Positions 56,218 through 64,000 of a stretch of 64,000 nt of DNA are shown here, in pieces. The translations under genes and the position numbers were made by a program. The notes below the pieces were generated by a model, which worked only from the letters and a program-made list of their open reading frames with translations, was not told the origin of the DNA and did no database searches. The stretch comes from Streptomyces sp. P9-A4 (GTDB lineage Bacteria > Actinomycetota > Actinomycetes > Streptomycetales > Streptomycetaceae): the NCBI RefSeq assembly GCF_036634195.1, contig NZ_JAZIFY010000001.1, positions 6,334,501 through 6,398,500 of the forward strand, in the 5' to 3' direction. Numbering within the stretch: position 1 is the stretch's first letter; every line of letters begins with the position of its first letter.

Positions 56218-57084
56218 TCAGCCCGGCCGGTGCAGCCGGTCCCCGCCCGCCAGGATCGCCTCCGCCAACGCGTCCGCCGCCTCCTGCACCGCCCCGCCCC
56301 GCCGCCCCGCACGCAGCACGAAGCCCACGTCGCCCAGCTCCGGAAGCCCCGCACGGGCCGGCAGCGGCACGAGACCCGGCGGCACCATGCCCCGGGTGTG
56401 CGCCATCACCCCGAGCCCCGCGCGGGCCGCCGCCACGTTCGCGCTCAGGCTGGAACTCGTACACGCGATCCGCCAGGCCCGGCCCTGCGCCTCCAGGGCC
56501 TCAAGCGCCCGCGCCCGGGTGATCCCCGGCGGCGGGTACAGGATCAGCGGGACCGGACGGTCCGCTTCGAGCCGCAGCCCCGGCGCGCCGATCCAGATCA
56601 GCGTGTCCTCCCACACGAGCCGGCCCTCGCTCTCCGTGCCGCGCCGTTTCGCCAGGATCAGATCGAGCCGCCCCGCGGCCAGCCGGGCCTGGAGCGTTCC
56701 GGACAGTTCGACCGTCAGTTCGAGGTCGACCTCGGGGTGCTCGCGCCGGAACGACTCCAGGATCTCCGGCAGCCGGGTCGTCACGAAGTCCTCCGACGCC
56801 CCGAACCGCAGCCGCCCGCGCAGCCGGGTCCCGCCGAAGAACGCCGCCGCCCGCTCGTGCGCCTGGAGGATCGTGCGCGCGAATCCGAGCATGGCCTCGC
56901 CGTCCTCGGTCAGCGCCACCCGGTGGGTGTCCCGGGTGAAGAGCGGCCGGCCGGTGGCCTCCTCAAGGCGCCGCACGTGCTGGCTGACGGTCGACTGCCG
57001 CAGCCCGAGCCGGTCGGCGGCCCGGGTGAAGCTCAGTGTCTGGGCGACGGCGAGGAAGGTGCGCAACTGGGTGGGCTCGTACAC
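56218..57084 (-). CDS. LysR family transcriptional regulator
   Basis: 288 residues. N-terminal HTH: LRTFLAVAQTLSFTRAADRL then LRQSTVSQHVRRLEEATGRP. Effector-binding domain begins RGRLRFGASEDFVTTRLPEI and continues with DLILAKRRG and AARAGLGVMAHTRGMVPPGL. GTG 57084. It diverges from the BASS-family transporter, and an ATC-N9-GAT box lies between them, so it probably controls the transporter. Confidence 0.95.
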   Translation of the reverse strand: MYEPTQLRTFLAVAQTLSFTRAADRLGLRQSTVSQHVRRLEEATGRPLFTRDTHRVALTEDGEAMLGFARTILQAHERAAAFFGGTRLRGRLRFGASEDFVTTRLPEILESFRREHPEVDLELTVELSGTLQARLAAGRLDLILAKRRGTESEGRLVWEDTLIWIGAPGLRLEADRPVPLILYPPPGITRARALEALEAQGRAWRIACTSSSLSANVAAARAGLGVMAHTRGMVPPGLVPLPARAGLPELGDVGFVLRAGRRGGAVQEAADALAEAILAGGDRLHRPG

Positions 57085-57104
57085 GGGACGACCGTACCCC
57101 CTTC

Positions 57105-57119
57105 ATCGCGGTTCGTGAT
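57105..57119. promoter_or_regulatory. LysR-type operator (ATC-N9-GAT)
   Basis: ATC (57105-57107) and GAT (57117-57119), extended to TCATC/GATGA arms, 21 bases before the LysR start and about 100 before the transporter. It also contains the T-N11-A core of LTTR boxes. Confidence 0.6.
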
Positions 57120-57218
57120 GACAGTCAGAGCGCTGTACGGGATTCCCGATCACCGGCCCGTGGAGCAGGATGGGGAAGGCGCGACCAGCCCCCCGTAGTG
57201 CACGAAGCCGTGGAGCCC

Positions 57219-58331
57219 ATGACCGTCCGTACGCCCGCCGGCACCCCACGCCGTGTCCTCCGTCTGCCGTCCCGGCTGCCCGTCGACGGTTATGTCCTCG
57301 CCCTGCTCGGAACGGTCGGCCTCGCCGCGCTGCTGCCCGCCTCGGGCGCCGCCGCCGACGTCGCGGAAGGCACGACCACCGGAGCCGTCGCCCTCCTCTT
57401 CTTCCTCTACGGCGCCCGGCTCTCCACCCGCGAAGCCCTCGACGGCCTCAAGCACTGGCGGCTCCACCTCACCGTCCTCGGCAGCACCTTCCTGCTCTTC
57501 CCGCTCCTCGGCCTCGCCGCGCGCGGCCTCGTCCCCACCGTCCTCACGCCGCAGCTCTACGGTGGTCTCCTCTTCCTCTGTCTGGTGCCGTCCACCATCC
57601 AGTCGTCCATCGCCTTCACCTCGATCGCGCGCGGCAACGTGCCCGCCGCGATCTGCGCCGGCTCCTTCTCCTCGCTCGCCGGCATCCTCCTCACCCCGCT
57701 GCTCGCGGCCCTGCTCCTCGGCAGCGGCGCCGGCGGCCTCTCCGCCGACGCGCTGCTCAAGATCGTGCTCCAGCTGCTCGTACCGTTCCTCGCCGGACAG
57801 TTCCTGCGCCGCTGGGTCGGCGGCTTCCTCGTCCGCCACAAGAAGGTCCTGGGGTACGTCGACCGGGGATCGATCCTCCTCGTCGTCTACACGGCCTTCA
57901 GCCAGGGCATGGTCGCCGGCGTCTGGCACCTCGTCACCCCGGCCCGGCTCGGTCCGCTGCTCGCCGTCGAGGCCGTGCTGCTCGCCGCGATGCTGGCCCT
58001 GACCTGGTACGGGGCCGGCCGCCTCGGCTTCGGACGGGCCGACCGGATCGCGATCCAGTTCGCCGGCTCGAAGAAGAGCCTGGCGGCCGGACTGCCGATG
58101 GCCAGCGTCCTCTTCGGCCCCGAGGCCGCCCTCGCCGTACTCCCGCTGATGCTCTTCCACCAGATGCAGCTGATGGTCTGCGCGGTCATCGCGAAGCGCC
58201 GCGCGCGCGACCCGGAGCCGGGGGAGACCCCGCCGGAACGGGGGGAGACCCCGCCGGAGCGTGCGGAGCCCGCGCCCGCGCCCGCCCCGGCCCCCGTAGG
58301 CCGGATCACACCCACGGCCGCCCCGAGATGA
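57219..58331 (+). CDS. Bile acid:sodium symporter (BASS) family transporter
   Basis: 370 residues, about 10 membrane segments. Features: FFLYGARLSTREALDGLKHW (the conserved ligand-side loop), LCLVPSTIQSSIAFTSIARG and a second half with FAGSKKSLAAGLPMASVLFG, the sodium-site motifs of the YfeH/SLC10A7-like branch. It would import an organic anion with sodium. The C-terminal tail repeats GETPPER because of an 18-bp duplication near 58221-58260. ATG 57219 has GGAG close before it; GTG 57198 is the alternative. Divergent LysR regulator. Confidence 0.93.
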   Translation: MTVRTPAGTPRRVLRLPSRLPVDGYVLALLGTVGLAALLPASGAAADVAEGTTTGAVALLFFLYGARLSTREALDGLKHWRLHLTVLGSTFLLFPLLGLAARGLVPTVLTPQLYGGLLFLCLVPSTIQSSIAFTSIARGNVPAAICAGSFSSLAGILLTPLLAALLLGSGAGGLSADALLKIVLQLLVPFLAGQFLRRWVGGFLVRHKKVLGYVDRGSILLVVYTAFSQGMVAGVWHLVTPARLGPLLAVEAVLLAAMLALTWYGAGRLGFGRADRIAIQFAGSKKSLAAGLPMASVLFGPEAALAVLPLMLFHQMQLMVCAVIAKRRARDPEPGETPPERGETPPERAEPAPAPAPAPVGRITPTAAPR

Positions 58332-58356
58332 TCAACGGGGCCGCTACGGTGCTCCC

Positions 58357-58878
58357 ATGCCCGCACTCGATCCCGGTCGCACCGCGCTCGTCCTCGTCGA
58401 CCTCATGGAACGCATCGTCGCGCTGCCCCTCGCGCCCCGCCCCGGCACCGACGTCCTCACCGCAGCCGCCCGGCTCGCCGACACCTTCCGGGCGGCCGGC
58501 GCGCCCGTCGTCCACATCCGCGTCGAGCGGCCGAACGTCGAGGCCCAGCCGCCCGGCAGCGAGCTGGTCCCGGACCTCGTCCGCGACGGCGAACCCGTCG
58601 TGGTGAAGGGCACCATCGGCGGCTTCCACGGCACCGGACTCCATGAACTGCTGTCCGGGTTCGGCGCCACGACCCTCGTCCTCGGCGGCATCGCCACCAA
58701 CCTCGGCGTCGAGTCCACCGCCCGCGCCGCCTGCGACCTCGGCTACGACCTGGTCTTCGCCGAGGACGCCATGAGCGCGCTCACCGCCGAGGAGCACCAC
58801 GCCTCCGTCGGCCTCGACTTCCCCCGCCTCGGCACGGTCGCCCCGGCCTCCGAGATCACCCTGGACGGCCCCGAGTGA
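58357..58878 (+). CDS. Isochorismatase-fold hydrolase without the catalytic Cys
   Basis: 173 residues. Asp is kept in ALVLVDLMER and Lys in VVVKGTIGGFHG, but the third residue, a Cys in nicotinamidase-type members, is Gly in LGGIATNLGVESTARAA. Gly occurs here in true isochorismatases (EntB type) as well, so the protein may hydrolyse a vinyl ether rather than an amide. ATG 58357. It overlaps the ferredoxin-like gene by four bases (GTGA), suggesting a joint role. Confidence 0.88.
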   Translation: MPALDPGRTALVLVDLMERIVALPLAPRPGTDVLTAAARLADTFRAAGAPVVHIRVERPNVEAQPPGSELVPDLVRDGEPVVVKGTIGGFHGTGLHELLSGFGATTLVLGGIATNLGVESTARAACDLGYDLVFAEDAMSALTAEEHHASVGLDFPRLGTVAPASEITLDGPE

Positions 58879-59258
58879 CCCCGGTCCCGATACGGTACGG
58901 GGCCCGCCCCTGCTCCCTGGTCGTCTGCCGCGGCTGCTGCTGCGGCGACGCCCGCAAGAACCCCGGCACCGACCACACCGGCCAGCTCGCCCGCCTCCGG
59001 GCCGCCGCCGCGGCCTCCGGTGGCCGGCTCGCCGTCCGTACCAGCGACTGCCTCGGCCCCTGCGCGCAGGCGAACATCGTCGTCGTCCAGCCCTCCACCG
59101 AGGGCCGGCGGCGCGGCGGAAAGGCCGCCTGGATCGCCTTCACCCTCGACGAGGACGCCCTCGACGACATCCTCGCCTGGACCGGGGCCGGCGGCCCCGG
59201 CCTCGCCCCGCCCCCGGCCGCCCTCGCGCTCCAGATGATCGACCCGCCGAAGAACTGA
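58875..59258 (+). CDS. Thioredoxin-like [2Fe-2S] ferredoxin domain protein
   Basis: 127 residues. Cysteines are at 18, 21, 22, 23 (VVCRGCCCGDARKNP) and 59, 63 (DCLGPCAQANIVVVQP), the pattern of the (2Fe-2S) ferredoxin domain related to NuoE. The C-terminal strand-helix ALDDILAWTGAGG follows. It would carry electrons; the partner is not in this window. GTG 58875 is coupled to the upstream gene's stop. Confidence 0.88.
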   Translation: MTPVPIRYGARPCSLVVCRGCCCGDARKNPGTDHTGQLARLRAAAAASGGRLAVRTSDCLGPCAQANIVVVQPSTEGRRRGGKAAWIAFTLDEDALDDILAWTGAGGPGLAPPPAALALQMIDPPKN

Positions 59259-59432
59259 CCCCGTCACGGGACCGGCCAGGGGCCGCGGGGACCGTGCCCC
59301 ACGGGGGTCCTTGTCACGGTCGGCCAAGCTGTACGGGGGAATCTTGGTGGTTTACGTCACCGGTTACCCATGAGTCGCTGGCAAGACTGGGGGATCCTGC
59401 CGGACGATCGAACCACCTAGGGGGTCCCGGGT

Positions 59433-60383
59433 ATGACGGGCACTCGCATTGCCGCGCTCGGGCACTACCAGCCCGCCAAGGTGCTGACCAACCACGACCT
59501 CACGGAGTTGGTCGACACCGACGACGCGTGGATCACGAGCCGGGTCGGCATCCGCACCCGGCACATCGCCGGGCCCGACGAACCCGTCGACGAGCTCGCC
59601 GCCCACGCGGCGGGCAAGGCCCTGGCCACCGCGGGGCTCGCCCCGGACGACATCGACCTCGTCCTCGTGGCCACCTCCACCGCCATCGACCGCTCGCCCA
59701 ACACGGCCGCCCGGGTCGCCGCCCGCCTCGGGATGACCTCGCCCGCGACCATGGACCTCAACGTGGTCTGCGCCGGTTTCACCCACGCCCTGGCCACCGC
59801 CGACCACGCGGTACGGGCGGGCGGCGCGCGCCGCGTCCTGGTGATCGGCGCCGACAAGATGTCCGACGTGGCCGACTGGACGGACCGCACCACCTGCGTC
59901 CTCGTCGGCGACGGCGCGGGCGCCGCGATCGTCGAGGCCGTGGACGAGGAGCAGAGCGTGCCCGGCATCGGTCCGGTGCTGTGGGGCTCGGTCCCGGAGA
60001 TGGGCAACGCCGTCCGTATCGAGGGCACCCCGCCCCGCTTCGCCCAGGAGGGCCAGAGCGTCTACCGCTGGGCCACCCAGCAGCTGCCGGCCCTCGCCCG
60101 TAAGGCCTGCGAGCGCTCCGGCATCGCCCCCGAGGAACTCGCGGGGGTGGTCCTGCACCAGGCCAACCTGCGGATCATCGAGCCGCTCGCCGCGAAGATC
60201 GGCGCCGTGAACGCGATCGTCGCCCGCGATGTCGTCGACTCCGGCAACACCTCGGCCGCCTCCATCCCGCTCGCCCTGGCCAAGCTCGTCGAGCGCGGCG
60301 AACTCCCCACCGGAGCGCCGGTCCTGCTCTTCGGCTTCGGCGGGAACCTCTCGTACGCGGGGCAGGTCGTCCGCGTTCCGTAG
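59433..60383 (+). CDS. fabH: Beta-ketoacyl-ACP synthase III
   Basis: 316 residues. The catalytic triad is Cys113 (NVVCAGF), His242 (LHQANLRI) and Asn272 (SGNTSAAS). FabH condenses an acyl-CoA with malonyl-ACP to start fatty-acid or polyketide chains. It stands alone, without fabD or acpP next to it, so it is probably an accessory copy rather than the housekeeping one. ATG 59433; the 174 bases before it are the only AT-richer stretch (59330-59380) and probably hold the promoter. Confidence 0.94.
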   Translation: MTGTRIAALGHYQPAKVLTNHDLTELVDTDDAWITSRVGIRTRHIAGPDEPVDELAAHAAGKALATAGLAPDDIDLVLVATSTAIDRSPNTAARVAARLGMTSPATMDLNVVCAGFTHALATADHAVRAGGARRVLVIGADKMSDVADWTDRTTCVLVGDGAGAAIVEAVDEEQSVPGIGPVLWGSVPEMGNAVRIEGTPPRFAQEGQSVYRWATQQLPALARKACERSGIAPEELAGVVLHQANLRIIEPLAAKIGAVNAIVARDVVDSGNTSAASIPLALAKLVERGELPTGAPVLLFGFGGNLSYAGQVVRVP

Positions 60384-60524
60384 CCGGGGCGGGCGTGCCC
60401 CGTTCGGCGGAGCCCGGTGGCGGCGCGCCGGGGGCGGACCTAGCTTCGATCGCGGTGAGGGTCATCGCCTTCCGGCCCCGGAATCGCTCCGCGGCCGAGC
60501 CCTCGCGTGATCTGGAGGACCGCC

Positions 60525-61082
60525 ATGCGCGCCATACGTGCCGCTTCCGCCGCCCTGCTGGGCGCCGCCGCCGTGGTCGCGGTCGCGCCGACGGCCCTGG
60601 CGGACGAGGGCAACCACGACGTCACGTCGTTCGGGTTCTCCGTCACCCCCGCGACGGTCGCCCCCGGAGGCACCGTCACCCTCACCTCGGACGGCTGCGA
60701 GGTCCCTTCGGTGACGGTCACCTCCGGGGTCTTCGACACCGTCACCCTCAACGAGGGCCGCGCGGGCACCGCCACCGTCGACTTCGACGCCAAGGCGGGA
60801 ACCCAGTACGAGATCACCTTCGACTGCAAAGGTGAGCGCGGCACCACCAAACTCACCATCGCCCAGGGCGACCAGGGCGGGAACCGGCCCGAACACGACA
60901 ACGGCATGCCCCCCGGCGCGCACAAGGGCGTGAAGGCCGGCTACGGCACCGCCGCGGCCTCCGGAGCGGCCTCCGAGGGCCTGGGAGCCACCGAGGTCGC
61001 CACCGGTGTGCTGCTCATCGCCGGGGCGCTCGGCGCCGCCGTCGTACTGACCCGCCGCCGGGCCGCCGACGGCCGTCCCTGA
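60525..61082 (+). CDS. Exported membrane-anchored protein next to sortase
   Basis: 185 residues. Sec signal RAASAALLGAAAVVAVAPTA then LADEG. The mature part is a small beta-sandwich-like domain (TSFGFSVTPATVAPGGTVTL, TVDFDAKAGTQYEITFDCKG) with two cysteines, then a Gly/His/Ala-rich stalk and a C-terminal membrane helix VATGVLLIAGALGAAVVLTR plus RRRAADGRP. The helix and positive tail are those of a sortase substrate, but no LPXTG-like motif is visible before it. ATG 60525 follows GGAGG. A terminator lies before the sortase gene. Confidence 0.8.
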   Translation: MRAIRAASAALLGAAAVVAVAPTALADEGNHDVTSFGFSVTPATVAPGGTVTLTSDGCEVPSVTVTSGVFDTVTLNEGRAGTATVDFDAKAGTQYEITFDCKGERGTTKLTIAQGDQGGNRPEHDNGMPPGAHKGVKAGYGTAAASGAASEGLGATEVATGVLLIAGALGAAVVLTRRRAADGRP

Positions 61083-61109
61083 CGGCTCGCACCAGAGGAA
61101 CCCGAAACG

Positions 61110-61150
61110 GCCCCTCCGCCCCGGTGTGACGAGGTCCGGGACGGAGGGGC
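61110..61150 (+). terminator. Hairpin between the exported-protein and sortase genes
   Basis: GCCCCTCCG (61110-61118) pairs with CGGAGGGGC (61142-61150), with a further five inner pairs (61120-61124 with 61136-61140). Confidence 0.7.
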
Positions 61151-61211
61151 GCCACACGCGTACCGGGCGGCGGCGCGGGCAGCGGGCAGGACGACGAGGA
61201 GGGTGGCGGAC

Positions 61212-61922
61212 GTGGGGCGGTCGGACGACGGTGCGGCCGGGCCGAAACACACGGCCGCGCCGAGCGGCGCGGGCCGGCCGGACGGTATGTCCCGGCGCGG
61301 CGCCTGGGGCGTCATCGCGGTCGTCCTGCTGATCGGCGTCCACCTCGTACGCGGCGGTACGGAGGAGATCCGGGCCGAGGGCCCCCCGCAGCCCCTCGCC
61401 GCGGCGGCGCCGGACGGCGCCAGGGCCGCGGCGACGAGCCTCCCCGTCTCCGCCCCCGGTCCGCTGCCCGCGTCGACACCGGTCCGGGTCCGCGTCCCGG
61501 CCGTCCGGATCGACGCACCCGTCACCGTGGTCGGCCTCGACGCCGAGGGCTGGATCGAGGCGCCACCGCCCGAGGACGACCGGCTCGCGGGCTGGTTCGA
61601 CGGAGCGGTCACCCCCGGGGAACGCGGCACCGCCGTGGTCGTCGGCCATGTCGACACCCCGAACGGCCGCGCCGTCTTCTACGACCTCGGATCCGTCGGC
61701 AAGGGACACCGGGTGGAGATCGCCCGCCGCGACGGCCGGACCGCCGTGTTCACGGTGTACGGCGTCGAGGTCGTCCCCAAGGACGCCTTCCCGGCCGAAC
61801 GGCTCTACGGGGACGCGGGCGCCCCCGAGCTGCGCCTGATCACCTGCGGCGGCACGTTCACCGAGCGGAACGGCTACGAGGGCAACGTCGTGGTCTCCGC
61901 CCGCCTGACCGAGGTCCGCTGA
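61212..61922 (+). CDS. Class F sortase
   Basis: Membrane transpeptidase, 236 residues. A single N-terminal anchor is at about 31-46 (RGAWGVIAVVLLIGVHLV). The catalytic residues are His146 (VVVGHVDTPNG), Cys212 (LITCGGTFTERNGYEGN) and Arg231. It has the short form and the H-C-R order of class E/F sortases. GTG 61212 gives proper spacing to the GAGGAGG site (61196-61202); GTG 61203 would abut it. The gene just upstream encodes an exported, membrane-anchored protein and is the natural candidate substrate. Confidence 0.9.
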   Translation: MGRSDDGAAGPKHTAAPSGAGRPDGMSRRGAWGVIAVVLLIGVHLVRGGTEEIRAEGPPQPLAAAAPDGARAAATSLPVSAPGPLPASTPVRVRVPAVRIDAPVTVVGLDAEGWIEAPPPEDDRLAGWFDGAVTPGERGTAVVVGHVDTPNGRAVFYDLGSVGKGHRVEIARRDGRTAVFTVYGVEVVPKDAFPAERLYGDAGAPELRLITCGGTFTERNGYEGNVVVSARLTEVR

Positions 61923-62156
61923 CCTGACGGACTCAGGCCGGCGGATTGGCCCGGACCGCGAGGTCCTCGCCAGGGTGGCTCCCACGGAGCCGGCGTCGGG
62001 GGGCGCCTGGCTCCCACCACCCCCGCGGCGCCCGGCGCACCCGTCCGATGACACTCGGTGCATACGCCGGGTCCCGGCGAGTGGATCAAGGCCCACGAGG
62101 CCGCCGCGCCGCACTGACCACGGGAAATGCTGGTGAAGGGCACCTCAAACCCCTGG

Positions 62157-62162
62157 TAGAGT
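62157..62162 (+). promoter_or_regulatory. Putative -10 box of the tRNA-Leu promoter
   Basis: TAGAGT in an unusually AT-rich patch, 45 bases before the tRNA. The rest of the 284-base gap from the sortase stop to the tRNA shows no gene. Confidence 0.45.
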
Positions 62163-62206
62163 TACATCTGTCGCCGCGGGGGAAACCCCGAAACGACAGA
62201 CACCTG

Positions 62207-62291
62207 GTCCGGGTGGCGGAATGGCAGACGCGCTAGCTTGAGGTGCTAGTGCCCTTTATCGGGCGTGGGGGTTCAAGTCCCCCCTCGGACA
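62207..62291 (+). tRNA. tRNA-Leu (anticodon GAG)
   Basis: Class II tRNA, 85 nt to the discriminator base. Acceptor stem GTCCGGG with CTCGGAC; anticodon stem CTAGC/GCTAG with loop TTGAGGT, giving GAG, which reads CUC and CUU; long variable arm TGCCC-tttatc-GGGCG; T arm GGGGG-TTCAAGT-CCCCC. CCA is not encoded. A perfect hairpin terminator follows. Confidence 0.97.
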
Positions 62292-62301
62292 CCGCGGGAA
62301 G

Positions 62302-62332
62302 AGTGCCGGTCGATCTCGAATCGACCGGCACT
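62302..62332 (+). terminator. Terminator after tRNA-Leu
   Basis: Perfect 13-bp stem (62302-62314 with 62320-62332) and five-base loop, then TCTCGTTTCTC. Confidence 0.9.
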
Positions 62333-62397
62333 TCTCGTTTCTCCGCACCGGGCGATCGGCCGGAGCCGGGCCCGTGGCCAGCACTTATCCTGGAACC

Positions 62398-62751
62398 GTG
62401 ATCGAGAACCTTCCTCCCTGCCCCCAGTGCTCCAGCGAGTACACCTACGAGATGAACAACCTGGTCGTGTGCCCCGAGTGCGGCCACGAGTGGGTGCCGG
62501 GCGCCGAGCCCGCGGCCGAGGCCGACGGGGAGCGGGTGATCAAGGACGCCGTCGGCAACGTGCTGAGCGACGGCGACACCGTGACCGTCGTCAAGGCCCT
62601 CAAGGTGAAGGGCAACCCGTCCGGCATCAAGGCGGGCACGAAGGTGCGCAACATCCGCCTGGTCGACGGGGTCGACGGTCACGACATCGACTGCAGGATC
62701 GACGGCTTCGGCGCCATGCAGCTCAAGTCCAGCGTGGTCAAGAAGGCCTGA
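62398..62751 (+). CDS. PhnA/YjdM-type zinc-ribbon protein
   Basis: 117 residues. An N-terminal zinc ribbon with two CxxC pairs ([20 protein letters not shown] and CPECGHEW) and a C-terminal SH3-like barrel [30 protein letters not shown]. This is the alkylphosphonate-utilisation PhnA family of unknown role, formerly linked to phosphonates by position only. GTG 62398 starts [11 protein letters not shown] as in relatives; GTG 62374 is in frame but adds residues not expected. Confidence 0.93.
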   Translation: MIENLPPCPQCSSEYTYEMNNLVVCPECGHEWVPGAEPAAEADGERVIKDAVGNVLSDGDTVTVVKALKVKGNPSGIKAGTKVRNIRLVDGVDGHDIDCRIDGFGAMQLKSSVVKKA

Positions 62752-62767
62752 GCCCCGCGGGGCCCGC

Positions 62768-63478
62768 TCACGCCTTGCGTGCCACCACCAGCCGGCAGCG
62801 CGGGCTGCGGTCCTCCCTGCGGCCCAGCGATTCCAGCGGCGTGAGGGTGACCTCGAAACCCGCGTCCGTCAGGCGGGTGCGGACGTCCGCGAGGCGGAAG
62901 GTCCGGTAGTACATGACGAACGGCGGGCGCAGGACGGCGTTGCGGACGCGCATCGTGGCGTCGAAGCCCCACAGCGCCCAGTAGAGGCGCGAGCCCACCG
63001 GCGGCGGGGCCGGCAGCGGGAACGCGAAGGTGCCGCCGGGCCGCAGGGAGGCGTGGACCTGTGCGAACAGGGCGCGCTGGGCGTCCGGAAGGAAGTGGCC
63101 GAAGGCGCCGAAGCTGACCGCCAGGTCGAAGACCGGGCCGAAGGGCAGCGCCAGCGCGTCGGCGCGGACCAGGGTGGCGCCCGGGTGGGCGAGGCGGGCC
63201 CGGTCCAGCATTCCCGTACTGAAGTCGACTCCGGTGATCCGGCCCGCGCAGACCGAGCGGAGGACGCCGAGCCCGGCTCCCGTGCCGCAGCAGACGTCGA
63301 GCCCCGACCCGAAGGGGCCGAGGGCCTCCAGGGACTCGGTGACCGAGGTCAGGAGCCGGTCGGAGGTGCGGAACGGGGTCGCGTCGAACTTCTCCGCGAG
63401 CAGGTCGTAGCCGCGCTCGACCGAGGAGAGCGCCTGGACGGTCAGTTCGCGGAGGGTCGGACCCTGCGGGGTGAACAT
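62768..63478 (-). CDS. Class I SAM-dependent methyltransferase
   Basis: 236 residues. Motif I LDVCCGTGAGLGVLRS (about residues 60-75), ITGVDFSTGMLDRARLAHPG, LPFGPVFDLAVSFGAFGHFL and SLRPGGTFAFPLPAPPP. UbiE-like, substrate unknown; the YWALWGFDATMRVRNAVLRP segment may form the acceptor lid. ATG 63478. Convergent with the PhnA-type gene, 16 bases apart. Confidence 0.92.
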   Translation of the reverse strand: MFTPQGPTLRELTVQALSSVERGYDLLAEKFDATPFRTSDRLLTSVTESLEALGPFGSGLDVCCGTGAGLGVLRSVCAGRITGVDFSTGMLDRARLAHPGATLVRADALALPFGPVFDLAVSFGAFGHFLPDAQRALFAQVHASLRPGGTFAFPLPAPPPVGSRLYWALWGFDATMRVRNAVLRPPFVMYYRTFRLADVRTRLTDAGFEVTLTPLESLGRREDRSPRCRLVVARKA

Positions 63479-63512
63479 GTCCCCGACCCTATGCCGTCAC
63501 GGGACGTACGCG

Positions 63513-63992
63513 TCAGAGCGTGCTGCGCACCGGGGGCGCCGCCCAGGACGGCGCGATCCCCGTCAGCTGGCAGACCAGCAGGTACAGCGGGATCGGCGGC
63601 GTGTAGGGGGAGGTGCCGTCGGGGTGGTGGATGAGCCGGGGGCGGCGGTCCGGGATCTCCGCGCCGGGCGCGTAGCAGGCGGGCAGCGGCCAGGCGAGGT
63701 CCAGGTCGGAGCCGGCCGGGACCAGCCACCACCACCAGTCGGAGTCGGCGTAGACGCAGCCCTTGGCGGGGAGGCGGGAGAGGATCTTGAAGCCGAAGCG
63801 GGCCGGGACGCCGACGGCGTCGCAGCCGAGGCCGGTGTGCAGGCCGACGGGGACGGCGAGGCGGGTGGCGCCCAGGTCACGGGGGCGGGCTTGGCCGCCG
63901 GTGAGTCCGGGGGAGCGGCGGGACTGCTCCGGCACACGTGCGCCGTGCGCCTTGCGGGCTCCGGGGAGCAGCGGGATCATGCGGGTGGCCAT
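63513..63992 (-). CDS. Hypothetical protein, weakly like a primase/polymerase N-terminal domain
   Basis: 159 residues. Readable features are ATRLAVPVGLHTGLGCDAVG, PARFGFKILSRLPAKGCVYA, and DSDWWWWLVPAGSDLDLAWP with four consecutive tryptophans. The pattern (aspartate-valine-Pro-Ala-Arg, then a bulky-aromatic strand ending VPAG) recalls small Streptomyces proteins related to the bifunctional DNA primase/polymerase N-terminal domain, but the resemblance is weak. The C-terminal stretch PLYLLVCQLTGIAPSW is hydrophobic. ATG 63992 has a GAGG a few bases upstream at the very edge of the window. Confidence 0.6.
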   Translation of the reverse strand: MATRMIPLLPGARKAHGARVPEQSRRSPGLTGGQARPRDLGATRLAVPVGLHTGLGCDAVGVPARFGFKILSRLPAKGCVYADSDWWWWLVPAGSDLDLAWPLPACYAPGAEIPDRRPRLIHHPDGTSPYTPPIPLYLLVCQLTGIAPSWAAPPVRSTL

Positions 63993-64000
63993 CGACCTCA

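Noticed and set aside
62207..62332. tRNA-Leu as an integration site for a mobile element
   Set aside because: No integrase and no repeated tRNA 3' end in the following 1.7 kb; the inverted repeat after it is a terminator.

Overview
The window is chromosomal DNA from a high-GC actinomycete, almost certainly a Streptomyces. GC is very high, third codon positions are nearly all G or C, GTG starts are common, and several Streptomyces-style families are present (duplicated 3-hydroxyacyl-CoA dehydrogenase beside ccr, LapA-like/PASTA-like pair, class F sortase, DUF5107, DUF6204). I see no phage, plasmid, transposase or CRISPR. About 58 protein genes, one tRNA-Leu and several operators and terminators can be supported.

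Layout. 1-4352: ethylmalonyl-CoA pathway block on the minus strand: crotonyl-CoA carboxylase/reductase (cut by the window start), a TetR regulator and a tandem-duplicated 3-hydroxyacyl-CoA dehydrogenase. 4653-13356: HEAT-repeat protein, Rid-family protein, secreted tripeptidyl-aminopeptidase-like hydrolase, radical SAM protein with an upstream LexA box, SRPBCC protein, drug-type MFS transporter fused to three carboxypeptidase-regulatory-like domains, and an unknown minus-strand protein. 13497-20565: an unknown gene interrupted by a frameshift, then a compact four-peptidase operon (M55 D-aminopeptidase, M20, S9, S66 LD-carboxypeptidase) that looks built for peptides containing D-amino acids, ending in 13 copies of GACGCC. 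20825-24969: secreted CocE-type hydrolase behind a TetR-type operator; adenosine deaminase and a GntR/UTRA regulator that share an 11-bp palindrome. 25080-37011: LapA-like and PASTA-like proteins, thioesterase, DUF6204, DUF5107, methyltransferase, acetyltransferase, exported sulfite-oxidase-type molybdoenzyme, an aminotransferase-fold protein without its lysine, and two MBL-fold hydrolases around a DedA protein. 37227-47836: membrane phosphodiesterase, APC permease, two small proteins, a frameshifted membrane alpha/beta hydrolase, LtrA, XRE regulator, pterin dehydratase, and a methyltransferase gene broken by a 34-bp tandem duplication. 47994-57084: NmrA-type reductase with divergent AraC regulator, His-rich methyltransferase, RICIN protein, SUKH-like protein, aldo/keto reductase, acyl-CoA ligase, LysR regulator. 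57219-64000: BASS-family transporter, isochorismatase-fold protein overlapping a thioredoxin-like ferredoxin, FabH, exported membrane-anchored protein plus class F sortase, tRNA-Leu(GAG), PhnA-type zinc ribbon, a methyltransferase and an unknown protein.

The genes are mostly short operons of metabolic and cell-envelope function, each with a local regulator. The most useful leads are regulatory (LexA box, shared GntR/add palindrome, TetR operator, LTTR box), architectural (MFS fusion, PLP-fold pseudoenzyme, sortase without an obvious LPXTG partner) and genetic (three interrupted reading frames, one caused by a clean 34-bp duplication). I found no system that I can call wholly new; the four-peptidase operon and the sortase pair are the best candidates for uncharacterised functional units. 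All family names come from reading motifs by eye; no database search was run.
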